A stretch of DNA of 64,000 nt from Gordonibacter sp. 28C (GCF_003339845.1 NZ_PPTR01000015.1:27068-91067); one strand, 5' to 3'. Positions 1 through 9,198 are shown, numbered from the stretch's first letter. Notes: a model not told the origin generated them from the sequence alone. Program-made: numbers and translations.

Positions 1-1
1 G

Positions 2-532
2 TTCGAGCAGCACAAGCTCGCCCTGTGGAAGGCCGCGATGGCGGTGCTCGACAACGCCGACGATGCGGCCGACGCGCTGCAGGAGACCGCCGTCAAGGCG
101 TGGAAGGCCCTGCCCGGGTTCGAGGGCCGCAGCGCCGTGGGCACCTGGCTCACGCGCATCCTGCTGCGAACCTGCTCCGACGTTGCGCGCAGGCGCCGCC
201 GCGAGACTCCATGCTCCATGGACGACGGCTCCTTCGATGAAGCCCTCGGTGCGGCGAACATGGAGCGGAGCTTCAACGGGCGCAACGCCGTCGGGGGCGT
301 TTCTGCCGTCGATCACGACGTCGTGCTCGACGTGCGCGGCGCCGTCGACCGGCTCTCTGCCGACGATCGTTTGCTGCTCACGTTCTTCTATGTGGACGAT
401 TACCCCACGCGCAACATCGCCGAGATACTGAACGTATCCGAAGGCGCCGTGCGCACCCGGTTGTCAAGGGCGCGGGACCGGTTCAAGGCACTGTACCTAG
501 GAAAGAGGCAAGAGGAGGTCGAGGCGGTATGA
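2..532 (+). CDS. ECF-type RNA polymerase sigma factor, 5' end outside window
   Basis: The reading frame is open from the first bases, so the true start lies upstream of the window. The visible 176 residues hold the end of sigma region 2 (ALQETAVKAWKALPGFEG, then a WLTRI stretch) and a region 4 helix-turn-helix (IAEILNVSEGAVRTRLSRARDRF). This is the two-domain plan of group IV (ECF) sigma factors, which direct RNA polymerase to stress or envelope promoters. It overlaps the next gene, a membrane anti-sigma-like protein, by 4 nt, so the two are translationally coupled and form a sigma/anti-sigma pair. The signal sensed cannot be read from the sequence. Confidence 0.85.
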   Translation, partial: FEQHKLALWKAAMAVLDNADDAADALQETAVKAWKALPGFEGRSAVGTWLTRILLRTCSDVARRRRRETPCSMDDGSFDEALGAANMERSFNGRNAVGGVSAVDHDVVLDVRGAVDRLSADDRLLLTFFYVDDYPTRNIAEILNVSEGAVRTRLSRARDRFKALYLGKRQEEVEAV

Positions 533-2220
533 CAGGCTCCAGCAGTCAGGACGGCTCCAGCAGGCAAGGCGCCCGCAACGGCGAGGACGAACTCGGACGG
601 GAGGTGCGCCGCTTCTACGACGTGCAGCGCATACCGCCCAAGGCCCAGGTCAAGCTCGAAGAGGCGTACGCAAAGCTCAGAACGACGCCGCAGGATCGGC
701 CCCGTTCGCAGCCGGTCGCCGCGACGGAGGGTCGCAGCTCCTCGGAAAGCGCCGGTCGCCACGCGCCCGTGCGAGGGGCCGTTCCCGCGCGCGGCAAGGG
801 CAAGGCTCCCCGCGTCGTCAAGCGCGGCGTGGTCGTCGCGGTGGCTGCCGTGCTCGTGGTCTTGCTGTGCGGCACGGCCTTCGCGGCCTCGCGTCTTTTG
901 CAGATGCGGCCGGGCGAGACGGGCTTCTTCGAAGTCGGCGGCAACCTGCCCGTGTACGACAGCCTCAAACCGGGCGTGTCCAGCCTGAACGCCCCGGTGG
1001 GGGATGCTGTGGCGGTCGAGGGCGTCGATGTGGCGCTCGATGCCGTCTCTTGCGATCGCAACGTCGTGAATCTGTTCTTCACCCTCACGAAGGAGGGCGG
1101 CTTCGACCTGGACGAGCAGTCGAACTACGAGGGATCGCAAGAGAACGAGTGGTCACGCCTGCAAAGGCTTTCGCCCCGCTTCGGGTACACGCTCACCAGC
1201 AACGGCGAGACCGTGGGCACCGGCTCGGTCAACCTACTGGACGCGTACATGGAGGGCGACGTGGTGAAGGTCATGCAGCGCATCGTTCCGGAGGCGACGC
1301 TGCCCGACCAGGTGGACGTTGCGCTGGAAGGCTGGGCTCCCTGGGCCGTTGATGCGGTGAACGGGAAATCGAGCTTCTCCATGGCGGTTGGCATGGATCT
1401 GAGCACGGTCGCCCATCCGCGCGAGCTGGGCTCGCAGGAGCTCGTGTTCTCCACGAGCGAGGGCGAGAAAACCATGGGCATTCAACGATTCACAGCGTCC
1501 GAGTTGGGCTGCGTCATGGTGGTGCGCAACGACAACGCGTGGACGGGCGAGCCTGGGACCGAAGGATCGTCCTACGGGCCGCCCAGCAACGTGTTGAGCC
1601 CCTATGCGCTCAAGGTAACCGACGACCAAGGCAACGTGCTCACCCCGGTGGGCGCTGGCGACGGGTCGGGAGGCGCGAGCATGGACGGGCCCCAGGTGAT
1701 CGAGTTCGCGAACCTCTCTCCCGATGCGAAGGCCGTCACGTTCACGCCCATGACCAATGCCTTCGACTGGGAGTCGCTTTCGGTCGACGAGCGCAAAGCG
1801 CGCAACGAGGCGAACGTGCAGCACGTCGACGTGTCGCAGGTGGGCGCGCAGCTCCCCACGAGCGAGTTCGGCGGCTACGAGCTTACGGGCTGGGACGTGA
1901 GCGACGGTACCGTGAGTATTTCGCTCAAGCCTTACGGTTGGCAGGCGAACGGCAGCTACATGGAGCTTGTGCCCGAGCAGGACGTCACCATGCTGGAAAG
2001 CACATGGACGGACCCCGACACCGGCGAGTCGGGCACGGGCTACCATTCGGGCATCATGTACCGCAAACGCGACTACCTGACGGGTGCGTTTGTGCAGATG
2101 GTTTCGTACTACGCGGCGCAGGACGAAGAGCTGCGCGGGCTCACGCAGTACTCCTACCTGTCCGCGTTCGACACCTATCGCGAGGATACGGACGCGGCGG
2201 TCGCGCTGCCGTTCGCGTAG
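529..2220 (+). CDS. Membrane anti-sigma-like protein with DUF4179-type extracellular domain
   Basis: A 563-residue single-pass membrane protein. Residues 1-100 are a charged cytoplasmic part (DELGREVRRFYDVQRIPP resembles the sigma-binding end of DUF4179 proteins). A hydrophobic segment follows at about 103-122 (VVVAVAAVLVVLLCGTAFAA), then about 440 residues outside the membrane with no catalytic motif I recognise. Its start overlaps the sigma gene by 4 nt. In Firmicutes and Actinobacteria such proteins hold their ECF sigma factor inactive until an envelope signal arrives. The family call rests on architecture and context; the outer domain is not recognised. Confidence 0.7.
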   Translation: MTGSSSQDGSSRQGARNGEDELGREVRRFYDVQRIPPKAQVKLEEAYAKLRTTPQDRPRSQPVAATEGRSSSESAGRHAPVRGAVPARGKGKAPRVVKRGVVVAVAAVLVVLLCGTAFAASRLLQMRPGETGFFEVGGNLPVYDSLKPGVSSLNAPVGDAVAVEGVDVALDAVSCDRNVVNLFFTLTKEGGFDLDEQSNYEGSQENEWSRLQRLSPRFGYTLTSNGETVGTGSVNLLDAYMEGDVVKVMQRIVPEATLPDQVDVALEGWAPWAVDAVNGKSSFSMAVGMDLSTVAHPRELGSQELVFSTSEGEKTMGIQRFTASELGCVMVVRNDNAWTGEPGTEGSSYGPPSNVLSPYALKVTDDQGNVLTPVGAGDGSGGASMDGPQVIEFANLSPDAKAVTFTPMTNAFDWESLSVDERKARNEANVQHVDVSQVGAQLPTSEFGGYELTGWDVSDGTVSISLKPYGWQANGSYMELVPEQDVTMLESTWTDPDTGESGTGYHSGIMYRKRDYLTGAFVQMVSYYAAQDEELRGLTQYSYLSAFDTYREDTDAAVALPFA

Positions 2221-2251
2221 CCAGGTCGGTTCGCGTCGTCTGACAACGAAA

Positions 2252-2279
2252 AGCGGGGCCCGCCATAGCGGGCCCCGCT
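2252..2279. terminator. Hairpin terminator between convergent genes
   Basis: Perfect 12-bp inverted repeat, arms 2252-2263 and 2268-2279, loop CATA, starting 32 bp after the anti-sigma stop and lying between convergent genes. There is no strong T run, so it may act in both directions with modest efficiency. Confidence 0.7.
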
Positions 2280-2313
2280 CGGGTTCGGTGCGCTGTCGTG
2301 CGTCGGCGACGCC

Positions 2314-2679
2314 TTATTTCCCCCGCAGCTTCTTCACGCCTCCGGCCGCGATGGCGGCGCCCCCGCCAATGGCGAGCAGGCCCGGGCCGGGCAGGATGAG
2401 CATGGGCACGCCCGCGAGCATGACGACGCCGCCCACGGCCGTTTGGACCGCGCCGGCCAGGCGGCTCGGCTTCTTCGCCGCGCCGTTGCCGTCGATCACC
2501 GTCGCTTTCGCCACATCGCGCGCCGCATCGGCGGCCTTTGACGCGGCCTTTCCGGCCGCCTTGCGTCCGTAGGAGGGGGCTTTGAAGGCGGTCTCGGCAG
2601 CGGACTTCGCGGCGCTCGCCGCCTTGTCACGAACGCTCGCCACCGGATCGACGTCGATGATGGGGTCGTGCTTGCTCAT
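2314..2679 (-). CDS. Small membrane protein with PGPG motif (PGPGW-like)
   Basis: A 121-residue protein. The N-terminal half is Ala/Lys-rich and probably helical (repeated AAxxAA spacing). The C-terminal half has two hydrophobic stretches around the motif LILPGPGLLAIGGGAAIAAG, matching the PGPGW family of small bacterial membrane proteins of unknown function, except that L replaces W after PGPG. The start ATG at 2679 is preceded by a GAGGTG ribosome site. Convergent with the anti-sigma gene. Function unknown. Confidence 0.6.
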   Translation of the reverse strand: MSKHDPIIDVDPVASVRDKAASAAKSAAETAFKAPSYGRKAAGKAASKAADAARDVAKATVIDGNGAAKKPSRLAGAVQTAVGGVVMLAGVPMLILPGPGLLAIGGGAAIAAGGVKKLRGK

Positions 2680-3699
2680 GGGGCACCTCGCTCGTTCGCG
2701 CTCGCGTTCTGTCTCCCCGATTATACCGCCTTGCGCTCAGGCGGACTCGCCTCCGCACCCGTTCGTCACCTCGCGGCGACGAATTCTACGCAGGTTCTTC
2801 AAGCGATCCCCAGTGCTGTAGTTCGACCCCTCGCCCGCATTGAAAACTTCGATACCCGCCCGCTCGCGGACGGGGCCGTCGGCATGCATACGACCCGATC
2901 CTCCGGCGCCGGACCGCCCGGTCCCTTGGCAGGCACCGCGTTTCGGCGAGGAGTCCAAAACCCGTCCACGGCACCTCGTCTGTGGTCCGCGCTGCGCGCA
3001 CCTCTCGTCCATGGGCAGGTCAATGCCCGCGCGTGCCGTCTTCCGTTCCGAACATTCTAAAAACACGTTTCTGGAGAGGTTTCTGCTAAAAAATCACGTT
3101 TGTGAACGAGTTTTCAAGTCGATTTATTTATATGTAGTAGCATCATTAAAAGAAACCCCAGATGAGAGAGGAGCACTTCTGACTATTCTCAATAAAGATC
3201 ATGCACAAACGTAATTTTTCAGCAAAAAACTCGTTCGAGCGAGATTTTCAAGTGACACGGCTGCGAGACGTGCGATCCCGAGCACGCGACCCCGAGCACG
3301 TGATCCCGGATCGCCCTTCGCCGCCGTCCGCCAAGGCGCGGGGACGCATGCCCGCGTGGTCGCCGTTAATCCAAGATCAACGTGAACCCGTTCGGGGCCG
3401 CACGGCACCAAATCGCCATCGGCCGCTACGCAGAGGCGTGCCGATCTTGGCTTAACAGCGCCTCGTCCGACGCATCCGCGCTTAGCCGGGCGTGTGCGAA
3501 AGGGGCCCCGAATTCCCTCATTTCCGACATCCCGGCCGCTCACATGCGATACACTACGAACCAACGGTATTCGCGGCGCGTTCGCGCGTTCGCGAGACTT
3601 GCAACGCGAGGGTTGGAACGGGTAAGGCTCGACTGTGGTTCGCGCCTTGGAGACAACGACAACGGCGTGGCCCACGCAACCGGAAAGTTGGTGGTCAAC
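2680..3699. other. Gene-poor 1-kb gap before the EF-G-like gene
   Basis: No reading frame here has both a ribosome site and protein-like composition. The first 380 bp and last 450 bp are GC-rich; the middle 3060-3250 is strikingly AT-rich and carries the inverted repeat listed separately. The promoter of the EF-G-like gene should lie in the last 200 bp, but I cannot pick out a convincing -35/-10 pair. Confidence 0.5.
3079..3230. repeat. AT-rich 150-bp element bounded by imperfect inverted repeats
   Basis: Left arm 3079-3104 and right arm 3204-3230 are inverted copies: 23 of 27 aligned positions match, sharing TGCT and ACGTTTGTG blocks. The 99 bp between them are AT-rich (TTTATTTATATGTAGTAG). 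A second, direct repeat (CGAG, optional A, then TTTTCAAGT) lies just inside the left arm at about 3108 and just outside the right arm at about 3239. The shape suggests a MITE-like insertion or a long RNA hairpin. No transposase is present. Confidence 0.5.
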
Positions 3700-5772
3700 A
3701 TGGCAGCTCCTGCTACCGAACACGTACGAAACATTGTGCTGGTGGGCCAAGACGGCGCCGGCAAGACGTCGCTCGCCGAAGCGATGCTGCACGTCTCGGG
3801 CCGCACGCCCCGCATGGGCACGACCCACGACGGGAAGTCCTACCTCGATTACGACGAGGAGGAAATCCGGCGCAAGTTCACCATCGGCACGTCCATCGCA
3901 CCCATTCCGTACAAGGATTACAAGATCAACCTGCTGGACACGTCCGGCCATCCCGACTTCATCGGCGACACGCTGGCCACCATGCAGGCGGCCGAGATGG
4001 CGCTGTTCGTGGTCGACGCCGTAGCCGGCCCGCAGGTCATGACCACCAAGCTGTGGCGCGAGGCCGAGGACATGCGCCTGTCGCGCGCCGTGTTCATCAA
4101 CCACATCGACCGCGAGAACGCCGACTTCGACACCGCCATGGCCCTCTTGCACGCGCGCTTCGGCTCTCGCCTGGGTCCCGTGACCATCCCCATCGGCGTG
4201 GACGCGGACTTCAAGGGCGTCATCGACATCATCCGCATGAAGGCCCGCTACTTCGATCCCGGCAGCGACGCCGAGCGCATCGAGGACATCCCCGCCGACT
4301 ACGTGGAAACGGCGCAGGCCGCCCGCGACAAGCTGTGCGACCTCGTGGCCGAGGCCGACGACGACCTCATGATGAAGTACCTGGACGGCGAGGAGCAGCT
4401 CACGCAGGAGGAGCTGGAGCAGCTGCTCGACAAGGCCATCGCGCAGGAGTTGTTCATCCCCGTGTTCGTGGGGTCCACCATCATCGAGCAGGGCATCCAA
4501 GGCGTCATGGAGGACATCGCCACCTACTTCCCGCATCCGCGCCACCACGGCCGCTTCCGCCTGGCCAACGGCGAGGAGACGCTCGTCGACGAGACGGGCG
4601 AGCCCGCGGGCTTCGTGTTCAAGACCGTGTCCGACCCGTTCGTGGGGCGCCTGAGCTTCATGAAGGTCATCTCCGGCGTGCTGGAGCCGGGCATGGAGCT
4701 GGTGAACGCCCGCACGGGCAAGAAGGACCGCCTGGGCCACCTCTACGTCATGATGGGCAAGGAGACGAACGACGTGAAGAGCGCGAAGGCCGGCGACATC
4801 ATCGTCGTGCCCAAGCTCACGGAAACGCGCACGGGCGACACGCTGTCGAAGTCGGGCACCGTGGCCATCGACCCGCTTCCGCTGCCCGAACCGCAGTACC
4901 CCGTGGCCATCGAGGCCGTGAACAAGAAGGACGAGGACAAGCTGGGCACGTTCCTGGCCCGTGCGATAGAGACCGACTCCACCATCCGCGTCAGCCGCAG
5001 CGAGGAAACGCACCAGACCGTCGTCACCGCTATGGGCGACGCCCAGGTGGAGACGCTGCTCGCGCGTTTGAAGGAGCAGACGGGCGTCGAGGCGAAGCTC
5101 GTGGACGTGCGCATTCCGTACCGCGAGACCATTCGCAAGACGGCCGAGGCGCAGGGCCGCCACAAGAAGCAGACGGGCGGCTCCGGCCAGTTCGGCGACT
5201 GCTGGCTGCGTCTGGAACCCAACCCGGGCGGCGGCTACGAGTTCCTCGACGAGATCGTGGGCGGCAAGATCCCGCGCGGCTTCATCCCCGCCGTGGACAA
5301 GGGCGTGCAGGACGCCATGGCCGAGGGCTTCCTGGCGGGCTACCCCATGGTGGACGTCAAGTGCGCCGTGTACGACGGCTCGTACCACTCGGTCGACTCC
5401 AACGAGATGGCGTTCAAGACCGCCGCGCGCATCGGCTTCCGCGCCGCGTGCGAGAAGGCCGACCCCATCCTGCTGGAGCCCATGGCCAACCTCAACGTAA
5501 CGGTGGGTGAGGAATACGCCGGCGCCGTGATGGGGGACATCTCCACGCGCCGCGGCCGCATCGTGGGCACCGACTCCAACGACGCGGGGGAGACGGTCAT
5601 CATGATGCGCGTGCCCTACGCCGAGGTGGTCACGTACACGAAGGACCTGCGTTCCATCACGCGCGGCTCCGGCTCGTACACCCTCGAGCTCGAGGGCTAC
5701 GACCCGGCTCCCGCTGACGTGACGAAGAAGCTCGTGGAGGCGTACCAGGCGGCAAGGGCCGCGGGGAACTAG
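3700..5772 (+). CDS. Elongation factor G-like GTPase
   Basis: A 690-residue protein with the full EF-G domain order: GTPase domain (G1 GQDGAGKTS at 16-24, G3 DTSGHPD near 79, G4 NHID near 134), beta-barrel domain II, then domains III-V (GGSGQFGDCWLRLEP in domain IV, RRGRIVGTD in domain V). G4 is NHID rather than the usual NKxD, and the protein is slightly short for canonical FusA. I therefore place it in the EF-G-like/EF-G2 group, whose role in translation is not settled, rather than calling it the housekeeping factor. No ribosomal protein genes are adjacent. Start ATG at 3700 follows a weak GGAAAG site; upstream in-frame starts lack conservation-like sequence. Confidence 0.85.
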   Translation: MAAPATEHVRNIVLVGQDGAGKTSLAEAMLHVSGRTPRMGTTHDGKSYLDYDEEEIRRKFTIGTSIAPIPYKDYKINLLDTSGHPDFIGDTLATMQAAEMALFVVDAVAGPQVMTTKLWREAEDMRLSRAVFINHIDRENADFDTAMALLHARFGSRLGPVTIPIGVDADFKGVIDIIRMKARYFDPGSDAERIEDIPADYVETAQAARDKLCDLVAEADDDLMMKYLDGEEQLTQEELEQLLDKAIAQELFIPVFVGSTIIEQGIQGVMEDIATYFPHPRHHGRFRLANGEETLVDETGEPAGFVFKTVSDPFVGRLSFMKVISGVLEPGMELVNARTGKKDRLGHLYVMMGKETNDVKSAKAGDIIVVPKLTETRTGDTLSKSGTVAIDPLPLPEPQYPVAIEAVNKKDEDKLGTFLARAIETDSTIRVSRSEETHQTVVTAMGDAQVETLLARLKEQTGVEAKLVDVRIPYRETIRKTAEAQGRHKKQTGGSGQFGDCWLRLEPNPGGGYEFLDEIVGGKIPRGFIPAVDKGVQDAMAEGFLAGYPMVDVKCAVYDGSYHSVDSNEMAFKTAARIGFRAACEKADPILLEPMANLNVTVGEEYAGAVMGDISTRRGRIVGTDSNDAGETVIMMRVPYAEVVTYTKDLRSITRGSGSYTLELEGYDPAPADVTKKLVEAYQAARAAGN

Positions 5773-5803
5773 CACCTAACGCCCAGCCGGCCTTGGCACC
5801 GTG

Positions 5804-5841
5804 CAAGAGAAGCGCCGCCCCTTGAGGCGGCGCTTCTCTTG
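5804..5841. terminator. Strong bidirectional hairpin terminator
   Basis: Perfect 16-bp stem, arms 5804-5819 and 5826-5841, 6-nt loop, 31 bp after the EF-G-like stop codon and just before the end of the convergent Cys-rich gene. The arms end in short A and T tracts, so it can serve both strands. Confidence 0.8.
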
Positions 5842-5854
5842 CGATAGGGGTCGC

Positions 5855-6181
5855 TCATGTTTCGGGATGCGCTGCCAGCCACTCGTCGCTGGGCGGGGTG
5901 TTGCGGCGGCACACCTGGAAGCCGTGCTCGGGATGCGAGGTCGTGCCCTTGCCGCAGGGGTAGGCGCACACCAATCCGCTGAAGTTGCAGCGCACAGGTT
6001 CAGGGCGCACTAGCGGTGCCAGATCCTCCCCGCACTTCTTGCACAGAAGCGGCGCGCCGGCTATGACGTCGAGCCGGTCGAAGATGGTGCAGGTTCCGCA
6101 GACGGGGCATTTTCCCGACTTTTTGGGCGCGGGCTGGCATTTGCCGCACAGCGGATTGCACACCCAGCATCCTCCCGGCAT
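5855..6181 (-). CDS. Small Cys-rich protein, probable metal-binding
   Basis: 108 residues with 13 cysteines, several in CxxC pairs (CGKC, CPVCGTC, CKKCGED) plus CNFSGLVCAYPC. This pattern suggests two or three structural zinc sites; redox use is not excluded. No signal peptide or membrane segment. Start ATG at 6181 has a clear AAGGAAGGA ribosome site. The region between it and the divergent LuxR gene carries a TTATACTTTGTGATAA stretch usable as a promoter. Not recognised as a named family. Confidence 0.6.
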   Translation of the reverse strand: MPGGCWVCNPLCGKCQPAPKKSGKCPVCGTCTIFDRLDVIAGAPLLCKKCGEDLAPLVRPEPVRCNFSGLVCAYPCGKGTTSHPEHGFQVCRRNTPPSDEWLAAHPET

Positions 6182-6386
6182 GACGGTCCTTCCTTTCTGT
6201 CGGCGACGATAAACTTATCTGCTTGGTTACGTTATACTTTGTGATAAAGTGGTTGCCCGCTCGGGCGACGACGAGAACGCTTGAACGGAAGCGGAGACGC
6301 ACGAGCCGCGTGCGCGGAGAAGTCCCATGCGCGCATGCACAAAGATCAACCTAGCACGAGGCTTGGCAGGCTTCGTACCTATCGCG

Positions 6387-6412
6387 GTATGAAAATGAGT
6401 GGCTCTGGTACC
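6387..6412. promoter_or_regulatory. Candidate LuxR-type regulator site upstream of the luxR-like gene
   Basis: GTATGAAAATGAG followed 8 nt later by GGTACC. It shares the GTATGAAAA half with sites at 9175-9198 and 17219-17243 (there read on the opposite strand), with a poorer second half. It lies about 100 bp upstream of the regulator start, where autoregulation would be expected. Confidence 0.35.
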
Positions 6413-6508
6413 GTGGGCTATAGGCCCTTCTGAACAAAACGAGTAAGGTTTGAAAAGAACGAGCATGTGCTTCTCGGTTCTTTTCATCAGGGGGAAAGGG
6501 GCGGCCGG

Positions 6509-8181
6509 ATGACGCTGACAGTGCCGGAACGATTGGAGGAGCGCGTTTCGAGCGCGAAGACCTTGACCATGCTCGGATTCAAGGTTCTCCTTAGCTGGCA
6601 CTACCTCGTTCTGTTCTCTCCCATTTTCATCGGCATGACCGACAATCCGTCTTTCTCGTTTTTCCTCGAGCGCCAATTCACCTTGTACATCTCACTGGCC
6701 GGGGCGTTCGCCGTGCTCGTGTGGGTGGGCCGTTTCTTCCTGAAGCGCAACAAAACGGCGCCGTCGACGCTGCTCTTGGCTTCGGCGGGCGTGCTCGCCA
6801 CGGTGGCCACGGCGCTGTCGGTGGCCACGTTCTCGGCTCCCATGCCGTGGCGCATCGCGTCGGTCGTCCTGTTGGGCATTTCCGAGGCCTTCCTCATGTT
6901 CCTGTGGCTCCATTATTATATGGAGGCGGCGGCGGGGCACCTGTTCCGCTCGTTCGCGGTGGACATGATGGCCGGCGGCGTCATCGCCTTCCTCACGTGC
7001 AGCCTGGTGCCGCCCCTCAGCCTGATCATCGCCCTATGCATGCCCGCGGTGGCCACGGTTTCGCTCATTGCGAACTGGCGCACCATCGAACCGGCGGACG
7101 TGGTGGTCCAGGAGCCCGCCGTGCAGCCGTCGCGCAAGAGCATCCTGCGCCATTCGATGAAGACGCTGCTGCCCACCACGGTGTACGCGTTCGTGTTCGG
7201 CCTGCTGCAGGGCGGGTTCATCAACAGCGGCGTCGCGCTGCTCATGGCGGGCAACGCCGTGGTGCTCGTCGGCGTCGTCGTGGCGGGCATCGTCATCTTC
7301 TTCATACCCGAGGCCCCCGAGACGAATGCCGATATCGACACGATCCACCGCTTCTCGTTGCTGTTTTTCGTCCTCGGCATCGTGGGTCTTTCGTTTTTGG
7401 GCGGGGGGGGGGGGTTCTCCTCGCATCAGAAACGGTTATTTTGGCGGGATTCAACCTGTTCGACTTCGGCGGCCTGATACTCGGCGTCGGATTGGCGCGG
7501 CGGCTTAAGCCCGGGTCGCTGCTGCTCGTCGATGGCGGGCGCGTGCTCGTGTACGTCAGCCTGGCGCTCGGGCTCGTGGTGGGCAAGGGCGTGGTGACGG
7601 GGCTCGGCGCGGCCGACTCGTCGCTCGTCCTCTATTCCCTCTGCGGCGTGGCCATCACCATGCTCGTGGCCACGGTGCTCACGCCGTTCCGCGAGCAGGA
7701 GCCCTTCGAGGCGCAGCTCGCCCGCATGACGGGCGCGTCCGACGAGGCTTCGCCGGCACCCGAAGCGTCGTCCGCCACGGCATCCAAGGACGCCGCTCCG
7801 TCCGATCCCGTCGCGGCTGCCAAGAAAGCTGCGGCCGATGCCTCTGCGGCCGAGGGCGAGGGATCGCCCGCTCAGGCCAAACCGGGCATGATGGTGAAAC
7901 CCAACGCGGAGTCCAAACGCGCCGACACGCCATGGCGGCGCACCTGCCGCAACATCGCCGAGCTGTACAAGCTCTCTCCGCGCGAGACGGAGATATTCTT
8001 CCTCATAGCCAAGGGCCGCAACGCAGAGTACGTCCAGCAGAAGCTGGTCATCTCCATGCACACGGCCAAAACCCACATAGCGAACATCTACCACAAACTC
8101 GGGGTGCATTCATCGCAGGAGATGCTCAGCTTGATAGAGACGTTCCGCGAGGAGGATATAAAGTCTCACGAGCAGGACTGA
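6509..8181 (+). pseudogene. Membrane-embedded LuxR-type regulator, split by a frameshift at a 12-G tract (possibly phase-variable)
   Basis: Two frames together encode one about 557-residue regulator. The first part (start ATG 6509 after GGGGAAAGG) has many hydrophobic helices, about eight before the break. It runs out of frame at the G tract 7403-7414 and stops at 7477. The continuation, one frame back, adds further helices, an Ala/Pro-rich linker (about 7730-7890) and a LuxR DNA-binding domain (LSPRETEIFFLIAKGRNAEYV, broken here after 20 residues by HTH ending AKTHIANIYHKLGV). This multi-helix plus LuxR-HTH plan is abundant in Eggerthellaceae, where such genes sit beside molybdoenzyme operons and are thought to sense their substrates. 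With 12 G the protein lacks its DNA-binding domain; 13 or 10 G would restore it. It is either a sequencing error, a mutation, or an on/off switch. Confidence 0.8.
7403..7414 (+). repeat. Homopolymeric G tract (12 G) inside the regulator gene
   Basis: Twelve consecutive G, preceded by GGGC, exactly where the reading frame changes from frame 2 to frame 1. Such tracts are prone to slipped-strand mispairing and also to base-calling error. Confidence 0.9.
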
Positions 8182-8262
8182 GAACTTGCCCATCGCGACG
8201 CGCCCTGGCGCGCCGTTTGCAAACATCGAGGGGCGCCGCCCCGCAACCGTAAGGAGAACTTC

Positions 8263-8991
8263 ATGGAAGACACCTCGACCGCACCGCAGCTCGATTTGGA
8301 CGCGTTCACGCTCGCCTCTCAGGACAGCGTGCACGTTGCCATGCCGCCCGAGCCCGCCGCCTCGGAAACCGACGTCGACGCTCAGCTGTTCGCGTACGTG
8401 GCCGCTGCCGAAAAAGGCTCGGGCATCAAGTCGATCGCCGATTTGGACGACGCTTGGGTGCAGAGCTCGTTCGACGGCATCGGCACCATCGAAGAGCTGC
8501 GCGCGGGCATCAAGCGCGACCTCGAGCGCCAGGAAAGGCGCATCTGGGACAACCTGAAGTTCCAGAAATGCTCCGACGCGCTCGTGGCGCGCCTTCAGGG
8601 CGATCTGCCCGACGACGTCGTCGCCGCCAACATCGAGGCGTCGCAGGCGCAGTACGAGGCGCGTCTGCGCCTGATGGGTTCGACGAAGGAGCGCTATCTG
8701 CGCGAAGAGCACCTCACCGAATCCCAGTTCGACGAGAAGCTGCGCGACGACGTGCTGTTCCAACTCAAGCTCAACGTGGTGCTGGACAAGATGATCGCGG
8801 CCGAGGGCATCAAGGTCGAGAAGTCCGAGTTGACCGAGTACCTGTCGACGGACGACCCCGACGCGTTCCTGGCCGAGATCGAGGCCAACGGCCGCGTCGA
8901 GGACGCGTGCCAGGCAGCCGCCCGCGTCAAGGTCATGCGCCGCGTTGTGGAGACGGCCGTCGTGGAGACCGAGGAGGACCCCGCTGTCTGA
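8263..8991 (+). CDS. Trigger-factor C-domain-like chaperone (no PPIase or ribosome-binding domain)
   Basis: 242 residues, highly charged and helical. Residues about 80-240 resemble the C-terminal arm domain of trigger factor: GTIEELRAGIKRDLERQERR, LKFQKCSDALVARL, and a VLDKMIAAEGIKVEKSELTEY stretch like the tip of the TF helical arms. There is no N-terminal ribosome-docking signature and no FKBP-type PPIase domain. Start ATG follows AAGGAGAACTTC. It lies between the LuxR regulator and the Mo dehydroxylase operon, and a second trigger-factor-like gene (42672) lies near the second such operon. A role as a dedicated folding helper for these large cofactor enzymes is an inference. Confidence 0.6.
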   Translation: MEDTSTAPQLDLDAFTLASQDSVHVAMPPEPAASETDVDAQLFAYVAAAEKGSGIKSIADLDDAWVQSSFDGIGTIEELRAGIKRDLERQERRIWDNLKFQKCSDALVARLQGDLPDDVVAANIEASQAQYEARLRLMGSTKERYLREEHLTESQFDEKLRDDVLFQLKLNVVLDKMIAAEGIKVEKSELTEYLSTDDPDAFLAEIEANGRVEDACQAAARVKVMRRVVETAVVETEEDPAV

Positions 8992-9042
8992 TCCGTCTTC
9001 AACGCTCATGAGCGCTGCGGTCCGACGACGACGCGACCGTTT

Positions 9043-9071
9043 CGGAGGGACCCGCTACGCGGGTCCCTCCG
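9043..9071 (+). terminator. Hairpin terminator after the chaperone gene
   Basis: Perfect 13-bp stem, arms 9043-9055 and 9059-9071, 3-nt loop, about 50 bp after the stop codon and followed by CCTGTTTG. It separates the chaperone from the downstream operon, which therefore has its own promoter. Confidence 0.75.
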
Positions 9072-9145
9072 CCTGTTTGGGCCCGGAAGCGCCGCATCGT
9101 CCCTTCTGCATGAACGATTTGCGTTTTGCCTGATAAAAGCCTCGA

Positions 9146-9161
9146 CACTAGCGAACTAGTG
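9146..9161. promoter_or_regulatory. Palindromic operator CACTAG-N4-CTAGTG
   Basis: Perfect 6-bp inverted repeat around CGAA in the 326-bp gap before the dehydroxylase operon. Together with the site at 9175 it makes three ACTAG copies within 35 bp (9147, 9155, 9177). This is the expected place for the operator of the first Mo operon. Confidence 0.5.
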
Positions 9162-9174
9162 AGTATGACTGCCA

Positions 9175-9198
9175 GTACTAGATCGCCCTTTTTCATAC
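9175..9198. promoter_or_regulatory. Candidate LuxR box GTACTAG-N8-TTTTCATAC
   Basis: Matches the site at 17219-17243 (GTACTAGAT and TTTTCATAC in both) and partly those at 22183 and 6387. It lies 120 bp upstream of the first gene of the dehydroxylase operon. Confidence 0.5.

Noticed and set aside
2840..3214. 124-codon frame in the gap before the EF-G-like gene
   Set aside because: It crosses from GC-rich into the AT-rich repeat without a ribosome site, and its composition changes abruptly there.
3199..5775. Long minus-strand frame (858 codons) opposite the EF-G-like gene
   Set aside because: GC-rich codon bias leaves the antisense frame open; the product is His/Arg/Val-rich with no family motif, while the plus strand encodes a clear GTPase.
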